This document shows positions 24,301 through 36,300 of a DNA stretch of 64,000 bases, piece after piece (positions within the stretch are counted from its first letter, which is position 1; each line of letters begins with the position of its first letter). The notes under the pieces are model-generated. The model worked only from the letters and a program-made list of their open reading frames with translations, searched no databases and was not told the origin of the DNA. Source of the stretch: Branchiostoma belcheri (Eukaryota; Chordata; Leptocardii; Amphioxiformes; Branchiostomatidae); contig NW_017804464.1 of NCBI RefSeq assembly GCF_001625305.1, positions 5,041,269-5,105,268 on the forward strand. The letters are read 5' to 3'. The translations under genes and the position numbers were made by a program.

Positions 24301-27300
24301 CCGTCGTGTCAGAGTCTGTAGTTGATAATTTAGTGGTTGTCATAGCTGTTGTTTGCTCCTCAGTTGTTGATGGTATTATGGTTGAGGGCTGTGTGGATGG
24401 CCTCACTGTTGAAACTCCTTCAAAAGTAGTCGGTTCTTCTGTATTCAGCACCGTCGTGTCAGCGTCTGTAGTTAAGGGCTCAGTGGTTGTTAGAGCCGTC
24501 GTTTGCTCTTCAGTTGTATATACTGCTGTTGTACTTTCAAAAGTAGTGAAAGGCTGTTCTGTTGTGGGATTCGCTGTCGAACCCTGTACAGTAGATAATG
24601 GCTGTGTGGATGATCCCACTGTTGAAACTCCGTCCGAAGTAGTCGGTTCTTCTGTACTAAGCACGGTTGTGTCAGAGTCTGTAGTTGACAGTTCAGGGGT
24701 TGTCACAGCCGTCGTTTGCTCTTCAGTTGTAAATACTGCTGTTGTAGTTTCAAACGTAGTGAAAGGCTGTTCTGTTGTCGGAGTTGCTGTCGACCCCTGC
24801 ACAGTAGATAATGACTGTGTGGATGATCCCACTGTTGAAACTCCGTCCGAAGTAGTCGGTTCTTCTGTACTAAGCACGGTTGTGTCAGAGTCCGTAGTTA
24901 ACGGTTCAGTGGTTGTCACAGCCGTCGTTTGCTCTTCAGTTGTAGATACTGCTGTTGTAGTTTCAAACGTAGTGAAAGGATGTTCTGTTGTCGGAGTTGC
25001 TGTCGACCTCTGCACAGTAGATACTGACTGTGTTGAAACTCCTTCCGAAGTAGTCGGTTCCTCTGTATTCATCACCGTCGTGTCAGAGTCTGTAGTTGAT
25101 GATTCTGTGGTACTCACAGTCGTTGCTTGCTCAGTTGTGGATGGCATTGTTGTCGTTTCAACCGTAGTGAAAGTATGTTCGGTTGTTGGTAATACAGTCG
25201 ACACCTGCACGGTAGATGATGGCCCCTCTGTTGAAACTCCGTCAGAAGTAGTCAGATCTTCTGTACTAAGCACCGTTGTTACCGAGTCAGTAGTTGATGG
25301 CTCTGTGCTTATGAGAGCCGTGGTTTTCTCTTGAGATGTGGCTGACACTGTTGAAGATTGTGTTGACAAAGCTGATGTTGAAGTTGCTCTAATTTCTGTT
25401 GTCAGGTCCGTTGTCGTGTCATAAATAGTTGATGGTTGGATTGTAGATACAGCAGCAGTTGTAGATTGTCCTAAGGTTGATGTGGCAAAGGTATTCAAGA
25501 ACACCAAAAATCAGAGAAGTTTCGTTGTGCATTTGTAGATCTTAGATCAAATGTGAACACCGATTTGACTACAATATCACTCCTATGTGTGCGGGACTGA
25601 TAGACACCAATGAATCGCCTTTTGCAAATGGGATTTTGGGTTTAAAAAGGCAAACATGAAATTACAGCATTTGTCCTTTAACTATTTGACTTATGTCTTT
25701 CAACAATGTGGCGTCGGGTGGTGTAGTGGATAGAGCAATCGACTATGAACCGGGAGACCCGTGTTCGATTCCGAGTCGTACCCGGTACATGTCTGAACAT
25801 GCGCCCCGACGTTGTGCCCTTGGGAAAGGCACTTTACACGACTTTCCTCACTCCACCCAGGTGTGAATGGGTACCTAACTTCGGTTGGGGAAAGTCGTAT
25901 TGAGGTCACCTTGTGGCGCCGAATGGCAGCCGCACAGACCCTTGCGACAAATATGTGTATTATGTGTATTATTTGATTGTTGTAATTGTTGTGATTTGTA
26001 TTGATTATGTGATACCCTGCATCAATTCAGCCGTATACAGGCTGCTACTGCACGGGTACTGTTTGGATAATAAAAACCAAAAACCATTTAACAAGAGGAA
26101 ATATTTTTCTTCTAACAGTATGTTTTCCTTTCGGTAAACATGATAACCTACGAGTACATTCATGTCGACGAGGGCAGATATGATTATAAATCTTACCATT
26201 CGTTGTTGGCTGTATTGTTGCAGCTGCAATCGTAGTCTCAAATATTGTGCTCTGTGCTGTAGTCGGTGTGTCAGTTGTCCGCTGTGTTGTCTTATCCTTT
26301 ATAGTAGATGGCTGTTCTGTAGTTATTACAGCAGTCGAAGGTCGGGCTGGTATTGTAGTCGGCTGATCTGTAATATACGAAGGTAATGGATATGTAATTT
26401 CGTCTGTGCTGGTCGTATGACTGAAAAAATTAACGTCTAGAATTCTATCTAAAATCACAGCATTCATAAAAGACAGGTAATGCCCGATGTCTTTTCATGT
26501 TAACGCCATATAAAAGATGGAATACGTTCTTTTCCACCAGACTCCTTTTGAAGGCTGAATAGATAGTAGAGACCTACCTAAAAGAGGGACATGATTTGCA
26601 AGTTGCCGGCGATAGAAGCTATTTTGCACGTGCAGGCAAATGGGGCTCCAATTATATCCCCTTTAGGCCGATTTTTACCACTTATTCAGCCTGCAAAAGG
26701 AGTCTGGATCCAAATGTTACGTTGGAAAAGATATCGTCTACAACAGGCAAAATTCTTATGCAACGTTGACCAAACATCCAGCAAAAACCGTGAATTATCA
26801 GGATTTCGCGCAGGCAAAGTGCGTTCTGTAGTAGTCCTGTATACAGTGATCATTGTCCAAGGGGTAACACTGGACAGAGTTACCTTCAGTTGTTGGCTGT
26901 AGAGTTGAACCATCCGTCGTCGGCTGTATTGTAGAAGCGGCATTTGTTGTAGGCAACAAGGTCTCTGCAGCAGTTGACGCCACCACTGTTGGAGGCTGTG
27001 TAGTTTCTAAAGTGGTTGTAGCCTTTGTTGTTCCCACCGTTGTGATAGGCTGTGTAGTTGTTAAAGGTAGCGTTGCGATGTTTTCTTCTGTTGTTGTCAC
27101 TACTGGTGCCTGGCATTGGGCATTGTCGTAGACCTGCGTGCATCTGAAAGTTAAGATGGCATATTGCGCTGAGACACTATTTTGCATGAGATTGGTGCTC
27201 CTATTACCTTATTTAATATATCTTAACTTCGCATGTAAATGGTACATGTAAATCAACGTTCTATACAGTAGGATTCGAACAATCGCACACCGGGGCATGC

Positions 27301-30300
27301 CCCTATTTTTTCGCGAACGGCATGGTGGGTTCTTCAATGTACGTGGGGTGTGGCTCTCTCAAAAGCACGTGACCTACTTTAAACTACCTATCCAAGAGAC
27401 GTCCCTAACCGAAGCGAGGTACTCATTTTCACCTGAGTGATGTAATGAAAAAGTGCCTTTTACAAGGGCACAACATCGGGACATATTGATGGATTCGAAC
27501 TCAGGACCTATAGGTTCCAAGCCAAATACCAATTCAACCATTATGCCAAACGATCCCACGATTTAGCTTTAAACGCTAAACGCCTGGCCCATGTAGTACT
27601 TTTTTTAATTATTATTATTTCCAACATGTAATCACAAGACGTGGTGACGGCACACGCAAGTTTTTTTTTCAACTTATACTAATGCCGCCACCAATACAAG
27701 GGACAATAGACAATTCAATACTCGTTTTCACCTGAGCGAAAAGAGGAAAGTCGTGTAAAGTGCCTTTCCCAAGGGCACAAGACCGGTGGCATGTCAGGAC
27801 TCGAACCCGGGACCTCTAGGTTCCGAGTCGAGCACTCTGCCGCTAGCCCACACGACCCCACATGTAGTACTTACGCGCATATCCTGGATGAATCCGTGGC
27901 CAAACATTCCCCATCAGTCAGACAGTAATCAGAAGAGCACAGAGCTAGATTGGAAACAAAATATTAGTAGGATGCATTCATCATGGGTTGATTATAAACA
28001 CTCAGTTAAAAGAGCTTTAAACATGATTTAAACACTATTTTTATCGCTATGGTTTCAAATACTGGAGTTTGTGTGCATGTATGAACTTCAAGGCATGTGT
28101 GTATGGTGAGTGATTGTCATACATTAGGATCGTTATAAGTAGTGGTTTGTACAATGACAACATTCACCACTCACCATAATTTGTGTAAATAATGTATTAT
28201 ATTCCTTGACATTGTATTGTACAGTATTTCATGTATTGGATTGATGTATTATATTTGATGTTTAATGTATAATATTTCAGAATAATGATGTTCAATATTG
28301 TAATCTGTTTTGTATTCATTATATTGTAATGTGTATTTACATTGTACATGCAGTGTTGGGAGGACAAGGTGTCAATGCACCTGTTTTGTCCTCCCCTCCA
28401 CTTGTACACTCGTACTCGTGGTAAACACAAATAAACAAATAAACCTGTTGTGTTCACGTCCATGTCAGCCCCCAGAGACTCAATGAAGGCCTGCTCCATG
28501 GCGTCTGCTGTGAGACTAGCGTCTGGGTCAGCTGTGATGGTCGTATCCACGATGAGGCTTCCGCTTGCGAAGGACGTTATTACAAGAGAGTAGATGTGTC
28601 CTGCGACGGAACTTCTTGAGTAGACATCGGTGATCTGCAGATTAGAAGAGTTGACAGGACATAATCATATTTTGTTATAGAGGCAATTCTTCTCGAATAC
28701 AACGTGGTTGACACAAATGTAACATCTGTGTCCATAATATCACCAGGGACCATCATATCGCCACCTTGAGAAACAGTGTGCTTTAAGATATTTTTACTTC
28801 AAGATACCCTAGGTATGTACACTTGATGTGTGAAGGAGTGCATACCAAAAGTATGTTGCAGTAAAAATATCTTAAAGCACACTGTTTCTCAAGGTGGTGA
28901 TATTATGGACCCTGGTGATATTATGGACACAGATGTTAGATTTCGATGGATCAGAATTTTGCCGATTTAGAATTAGATACCATTTTTTTCAAGTCTCCAA
29001 TTTGATAAAATGAACACCAAACGTACTCTGTCTCTGTTGTTAATGTTATTGAGTTTCTATATACTAGGCACTTTGACAAAGACAGGAAGTTCAGCAAAGG
29101 TCCCTATTCTAGAAAGGTTATCTCATTTTCTTTCTTCCATTTCCTCAAGTATGCATGTTGCCTATATTGGGAGTCAATGGGAGGCCATATATGAATCGGC
29201 GAGAAATTCAAAAATTTTCAATTAACCCTTGTCCTGCTGGATTTTTACACAATATTTTGCAATAATTTTATGTCTTAATCAGGTCATAGACCCCGACTTT
29301 TTTTGCCCTGCGGTGGCGTAGTTACTTTCGCATTCGTTGCGTTTCGCTGCGGTGTGATGCGTTGCACAAGAAATATCCCCAAAATCTTAGAGGGTACTGT
29401 ATGTACAAAACAAGGATGGTTGGGCTCCGCAGCAGAAAAATTAAGGTCACCAATTTCTTTTTTCAATGGATATACCATAATATAGCCACACAAGTCAGAC
29501 TAACCATTGCTGTCATATTCAATTTTGTAGCCCTGAAATCTGCAGATCTACAGTCAGTCAGGGAGTCCTGGTAAGTTAGGCCGGTAAATCTCGCACTCTG
29601 TGCAAATCCGCTGGAAGCTGAAAGGTATTTCAAGCAAAACATTCTGATGAATAAATTGATTAAAATACTTTATATGGTTGGTATATACCTGTGTTCACCT
29701 CACACACACACACACACATAGATACATACATGGATACATATAGATTATGAGCCACATACATATTAGATATTTAGATAGATATAACAAACAAAATATAATT
29801 TAAATCTAGAAGTAACAAACCATTTTGTAGACCACCGGCTTCATTTAATGAACAAACAGCATCAATGAACAACAAACTTTGATGACAAGTGGTACTCCCC
29901 ATCCCAGGTAGTAAATTTACACTCACCCAGCAAGCATGTCGTTCCGTCTCCAGCGAACCCTTTTTTACATTGGCAAGTTCCGTTTGACAGCATTTCCGCA
30001 TACTTGTTACATCCAGCATTACATTCTCCCAACTGAGTTGTAGTTTCTGCTGTGGTCGTAGCCTGTGTGGTTTCACCTGTTGTAATAGGCTGTGTAGTTG
30101 TAGTTGGAACCTGTGTAGTTGTCATAGGCTGCGTTGTTTCCGCTGTGGTTGGAGACTGTGTAGATTTCTCAGTCGTGTAAGATTCTGTAGTTGACGGTTC
30201 AGCGGTTGTCATAGCCGCTGCTGTTTGCTCTTCTGTTGTGGATGGCGTTGTTGTTTCGAAAGTAGATAATGACTGTGTGGATGGCTCCACTGTTGAAACT

Positions 30301-33300
30301 CGGTCCGAAGTAGTCGGTTCTTCTGTACTAAGCACGGTTGTGTAAGATTCTGTAGTTGACGGTTCAGTGGTTGTCACAAACGCTGTCTGCTCTTCTGTTG
30401 TGGATGGCATTGTAGATAATGACTGTGTGGATGATTCCATTGTTGAAACTCGGTCCAAAGTAGTCGGTTCTTCTGTACTAAGCACGGTTGTGTCAGCGTG
30501 TGTAGTTGACGGTTCAGCTGTTGTTTGCTCTTCAGTTGTGGATAGTACTGTTGTCGACTCAAAAGTAGTGAGAGGATGTTCTGTTGTGGGAAATGCCGTG
30601 GTAGACGGTTCTTCTGTAGTTGACGGTTTTGTGGTAATTACATCAGTAGTTTGCTCTTCAGTTGTCGAAAGTAGGGATGTCGGTTCAAAGGTAGTGAAAG
30701 GCTGTTCTGTTGTGGGAGTTGCTGTAGTCCCCTGTACAGTAGATAATGACTGTGTGGATGATTCCACTGTTGAAACTCGGTCCGAAGTAGTCGGTTTCTC
30801 TGTACTAAACGCCGTAGTTTCAGAGTCTGTAGTTGACACTTCAGTGGTTGTTACAGCTACTGTTTGTTTTTGAGTTGTAGGTAGCACTGTTGTCGACTCA
30901 AAAGTACTTAAAGGATGTTCTGTTGTGGGAGTTGCTGTCGACCCCTGCACAGTAGATAATGACTGTGTGGATAATTCCACAGTTGAAACTCCACCCAAAG
31001 TAGTCAGTTCTTCTGTACTAAACGCCGTCGAGTCTGTAGTTGATGGTTTAGTACTTACTACAGCTGTTGTTTCCTCTTTAGTTGTGGATAGTACTGTCGT
31101 CGACTCAAAAGTAGTGAGAGGACGTTCTGTTGTGAGAAATGCCGTAGTGGTCGGTTCTTTTGTAGTTGACGGTTTTGTGGTAATTACATCAGTAGTTTGC
31201 TCTTCAGTTGTCGAAAGTAAGGATGTCGGTTCAAAGGTTGTGAAAGGATGTCCTGATGTGGGAGTTGCTGTCGACCCCTGCACAGTAGATAATGACTGTG
31301 TGGATAATTCCACAGTTGAAACTCCAGCCAAAGTAGTCGGTTCTTCTGTACTAAACGCCGTCGAGGCTGTAGTTGATGGTTTAGTACTTACTACAGCTGT
31401 TGTTTCCTTTTTAGTTGTGGATAGTACTGTTGTCGACTCAAAAGTAGTGAGAGGATGTTCTGTTGTGGAAAATGCCGTGGTAGTCGGTTCGTCTGTAGAT
31501 GACGATTTAGTGGTAATTACATCAGTAGTTTGCTCTTCAGTTGTCGAAAGTAAGGATGTCGGTTCAAAGGTACTGAAAGGATTTTCTGTTGTGGGAGTTG
31601 CTGTCGAACCCTGCACAGTAGATAATGACTGTGTGGTTGACCCCACTGTTGAAACCCCTTCCGAAGTAGTCGGTTTCTCTGTTCTAAACGCCGTCGTGTC
31701 AGAGTCTGTTGTTGACAGCTCTGTGATTGTCACAGCTACTGTTTGGTCTTCAGTAGTGGGTAGTGCTGTTGTCGACATAAAGGTAGTGAAATGCCGTTCT
31801 GTTGTGGGATTCGCTGTTGACCCCTGCACAGTAGATAATGACTGTGTGGCTGTGTCAAGCACCGTAGTTTCAGAGTCTGTAGTTGACACTTCAGTGGTTG
31901 TTACAGCTACTGTTTGTTTTTGAGTTGTAGGTAGCACTGTTGTCGACTCAAAAGTAGTGAAAGGCTGTTCTGTTGTGGGAGTCGCTGTCGACCCCTGCAC
32001 AGTAGATAATGACTGTGTGGATAATTCCACAGTTGAAACTCCAGCCAAAGTAGTCGGTTCTTCTGTACTAAACGCCGTCGAGGCTGTAGTTGATAGTTTA
32101 GTACTTACTACAGCTGTTGTTTCCTCTTTAGTTGTGGATAGTACTGTTGTCGACTCAAAGGTAGTGAGAGGATGTTCTGTTGTGGAAAATACCGTAGTAG
32201 TCGGTTCTTCTGTATTCATCACCGTCGTGTAGACGGCAGTAGATGACGGTTTTGTGGTAATTACAGCCATGGTTTGCTCCCCGGTTGTCGACAATATGGA
32301 TGTCGGTTCAAAGGTACTGAAAGTCTGTTCTGTTGTGGGAGTTGCTGTCGACCCCTGCATAGTAGATAATGACCGTGTGGATGATTCCACTGTTGAAACC
32401 TTCTCCGAAATAGTCGGTTCTTCTGTAATAGGAACCGTCGTGTCAGAGTCTGTAGTTGACAGTTCGGTGGTTGTCACAGCAGTAGTTTGCTCTTCAGTTG
32501 TCGAAAGTAAGGATGTCGGTTCAAAGGTACTGAAATGATGCTCTGTTGTGGGAGATTCTGTCGACCCCTGCACGGTAGTTGATGACTCTGTGGATAACCT
32601 TACGGTTGAAACTTGGTCCGAAGTAGTCGTTTCTTTTGTACTAAACACCACCGTCGTGTCAGAATCTGTAGTTGACGGTTCAGTACTTACTACAGCTGTT
32701 GTTAGCTCTTCAGTTGTAGGTAGTACTGTTGTCGACTCAAAGGTAGTGAGATGATGCTCTGTTGTGGGAGTTGCTGTCGACCCCTGCACTGTAGATAATG
32801 ACTGTGTGGATAACCCCACTGTTGAAACGTCCGAAGTAGTCGGTTCTTCTGTATTAAGCATTGTCTTGTAAGATTCCGTGGTTAACGGTTTCGTGGTCGT
32901 CATATCCGTTGTTTGCTCTACAGCTGTGGATGGCACTGTTGTCGTTTCAAACGTAGGGAGAGGACGTTCTGTTGTGGGGAATCCGGTTGATACCTGCAAG
33001 GTAGTTGATGACTGTGTGGATGACCCCACTGTTGAAACCCCCTCCGAAGAAGGCAGTTCCTCTGTATTAAGCACCGTCGTGTCAAAGTCTGTAGTGGACC
33101 GTTTTGTGCTAATCAGAGTCGTTGTTTGCTCTTCAGATGTAGATGACACTGTTCGTGATTGCGTTGACAAAGCTGATGTTGAAGTTGCTTGGGATGTTGT
33201 AATTTTTGTTGTCAGTCCCGTCGTTGTGGCATAGATAGTTGATGGTTGGATTGTAGATATAGCAGCATTTGTAGACTTTCCTGTGGTTGAAGAAGCTATC

Positions 33301-36300
33301 GTCGGCTGCATGGTAGAAGCGGCACTTGTTGTAGGCGACAAAGTCTCCCCCGTACTTGATGTCGCCATCATCTCTGTCGAAGCTTGGGAGGTTTCTGATG
33401 TTGTTAAGGTGCTTTGGCCACTCGTTGTCAAAGGTGGTGTAGTTTTAGCCGCAGTTGTAAACCGTGTAGTTTCCATTATAGTTGCAGGCTGTGTTGCTTC
33501 CGCTGAGGTTGGAGTCTGTGTGGATTTTAGTGTTGTTGTCGAGGCTGTAGTTTTCATTGTCGTTGGTGACTGTGTAGTTTTAACTGTAGATGGTGATGGT
33601 GTAGTTTCTACCAATGTTGTGTCTCTTACTGTGGTTGGAGGCTGTGTAGTTTCTACTGTAGTTAGAACCGGTGTAGTTTTCACCGTTGTTATAGGCGGTG
33701 TAGTTTTTGCTGTGGTTGGAGCCTTTGCAGTTGTCACCGTTGTAATAGGCTGCGTAGCATGTGATATGGTTGAAGTCATCAGAGTTGTCACTGTTGTTTC
33801 AGGCGTTGTACTTGCTGCTGTGGTTTGAATTTGTGTTGCTGTCACCGTGGTTTTAGGTCTTGTAGCTTCAGTTGTGGTTGCAGCCTGTGTAGATTTCTCC
33901 ATAGTTGTAGATTTGGTAGTTTTTACTCTTGTTGTAGAGGCTGTAGTCTCCATCGTGGATGGTGTCTCCGTAGTTTTATCCATTGTCGATGGCGACGGTG
34001 TAGTTATTACCAATGTTGTATCTCTAGTTTCGACCACTGTTGGAGGCTGTGTGGTCTCTGCCGCTGTGGTTGGAGCCAGTGTTGTTACCACCGTTGTAAT
34101 AGGTTGTGTTGTAGTTGCAGCCTGTGTAGTTCCCACTGTTGTGATAGGTTGTGCAGTTGTAGTTGCAGCCTGTGTAGTTCCCACTGTTGTAATAGGCTGT
34201 GCAGTTGTAGTTGCAAGCCTGTGTAGTTCCCACTGTTGTGATAGGTTGTGCAGTTGTAGTTGCAGACTGTGTAGTTTTTACTGTTGGAATACGTTGGGTT
34301 GCTTCTATTGAGGTAGAAGGCTGTGTAGATTTTACCGTTGTTGGAGTTCGTGTAGACTTATCCGTTGTTGGAATCCGTGTAGATTTTACCGTTGTTGGAG
34401 TCTGTGTAGATTTTACTGTTGTTTCAGGGTGTGTAGTTTTCTCCGTTGTAATTTCCAATGTGGTTGTAGTCCTGGTAGTTTTTGCCGTTGTTTTAGGCTG
34501 TGTACTTTCTGCTGTGGTTAGGGCCCGCGTAGTTTCCACTGTTGTTGTAAGGAGTGTAGTTTCTGCTGTAGTTGGAACTTGTGTAGTTTTCATCGTTGTT
34601 GTAGAGGCTGTAGTTTTCATTGCAGACGGTGACTGCGTTGTTTTGGCCGTTGATGGCGATGGTGTAGTTCTTACCAATGTTGTATCTCTAGTTTCGACCA
34701 CTGTTGGAGGCTGTGTGGTCTCTGCCGCTGTGGTTGGAGCCAGTTTTGTTACCACCGTTGTGATAGGTTGTGTTGTAGTTGCAGCCTGTGTAGTTCCCAC
34801 TGTTGTGATAGGTTGTGTAGTTGTAGTTGCAGCCTGTGTAGTTCCCACTGTTGTGATAGGTTGTGTAGTTGTAGTTGCAGCCTGTGTTGGTTCCATCGTT
34901 GTGATACGTTTTGCAGTTGTAGTTGTAGCCTGTGAAGTTCCGAACGTTGTGATAGGTTGGGTTGTTTCTACTGAGGTAGAAGGCTGCTTCGTAGTGGTTG
35001 ATAAAACCGAGGTAGATTTAACCGTTGTTACAGGATGTGTAGTTTCTGCTGTTGTATGATACTGTGTAGTTTTCTCCGTTTTAATTTTCATTTGGGTTGG
35101 GGCTTGTGTATTTCCCACCGTTGTTATGGGTTGTGTAGTTTCTGTAGTTGTTGGAGTCAGTGTAGACATTACCGTTGTAGGAGTCTGTGTAGGCATAGCC
35201 GTTGTTACAGGATATGAAGGTTTTGCTGTCGATGGGGACTGGGTAGTTTTCTCCGTTGTAATTTCCATTGTAGTTGTAGTCCTCGTAGTTTTTGCCGTTG
35301 TCTTAGGTTGTGTACTTTCTGCTGTAGTAAGGGCCCGTGTAGTTTCCACTGTTGTTGTAAGCAGTGTAGTTTCTGCTGTAGTTGGAGCTTGTGTGGGTTT
35401 CATTGTTGTTGTAGAGGCTGTAGTTTTCATTGTAGATGGTGACTGCGTTGTTTTGGTCGTTGATGGCGATGGTGTAGTTATTACTAATGTTGTATCTCTA
35501 GTTTCGACCACTGTTGGAGGCTGTGTGGTCTCTGCCGCTGTTGTTGGACTATTTGTAGTCCCCACCGTTGTAATAGGTTGTATTGTTGTTGTTGGAGCCT
35601 GTGCAGTTCCCACTGTTGTGATAGGTTGACGTGTTGTTGAAGGCTGTATAGTTGTCAAATGCGTTGTAGTAGTTGATAAAACCGGTGTAGATGTAACCGC
35701 TGTTGGATGATGAGTCGTTTCTGCTGTCGTGGAAGAATGTGTAGTTTTGTCCGTTGTAAGTCCTGTTTGGGTCGGAGCCTGTGTATTTTCCAGCGTAGTC
35801 GTAGCCTGTGTAGTTTTTGCTGTTGTTTGAATCTGTGTAGATTTTATCGTTGTTTCAGAGCGCGTAGTTTCTGTTGTTGTCGAGGTTTTCTCCGTTGTAG
35901 TTTTTAATGCGGTTGGGGCCTGGGTATTTCCCGCCGTTATTTTGGGTTGTGTAGCTTCTGTCGTTGTTGGAGTCTGCGTAGATTTCACCGTTGTTGGAGT
36001 CAGTGTAGATTCTACAGTTGTTGGAATTTGTGTAGATTTTAACATTGTTGAAGTCTGTGTAGATTTAGCCATAGTTACAGGACGTGTAGTTTCTGCTGTC
36101 GTTGGGGACTGCGTCGATTTATCCGTTGTAATTTCGGATGTGGTTGTAGCCATTGTAGTTATTGGCGTTGTTTTAGGCTCTGTACTTTCTGCTGTGGTCA
36201 GGGCCTGTGAAGTTCCCCGAGTCGTTGTAAGCAGTGTAGTTTTTGCTGTAGTTTGTGTGGTTTTCGTTGTTGTTGTAGACGCTGTAGTTTCTATTGTAGA

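Noticed and set aside
25471..26196. Boundary between two separate genes
   Set aside because: Exon 9 donor and exon 10 acceptor are both phase 1, and the intron holds only a SINE; no polyadenylation or start features were seen.
26403..26413. Acceptor TTTTTTCAG|T for exon 9
   Set aside because: It would need an incoming phase of 2, but exon 8 ends in phase 1; the AG at 26368-26369 fits.
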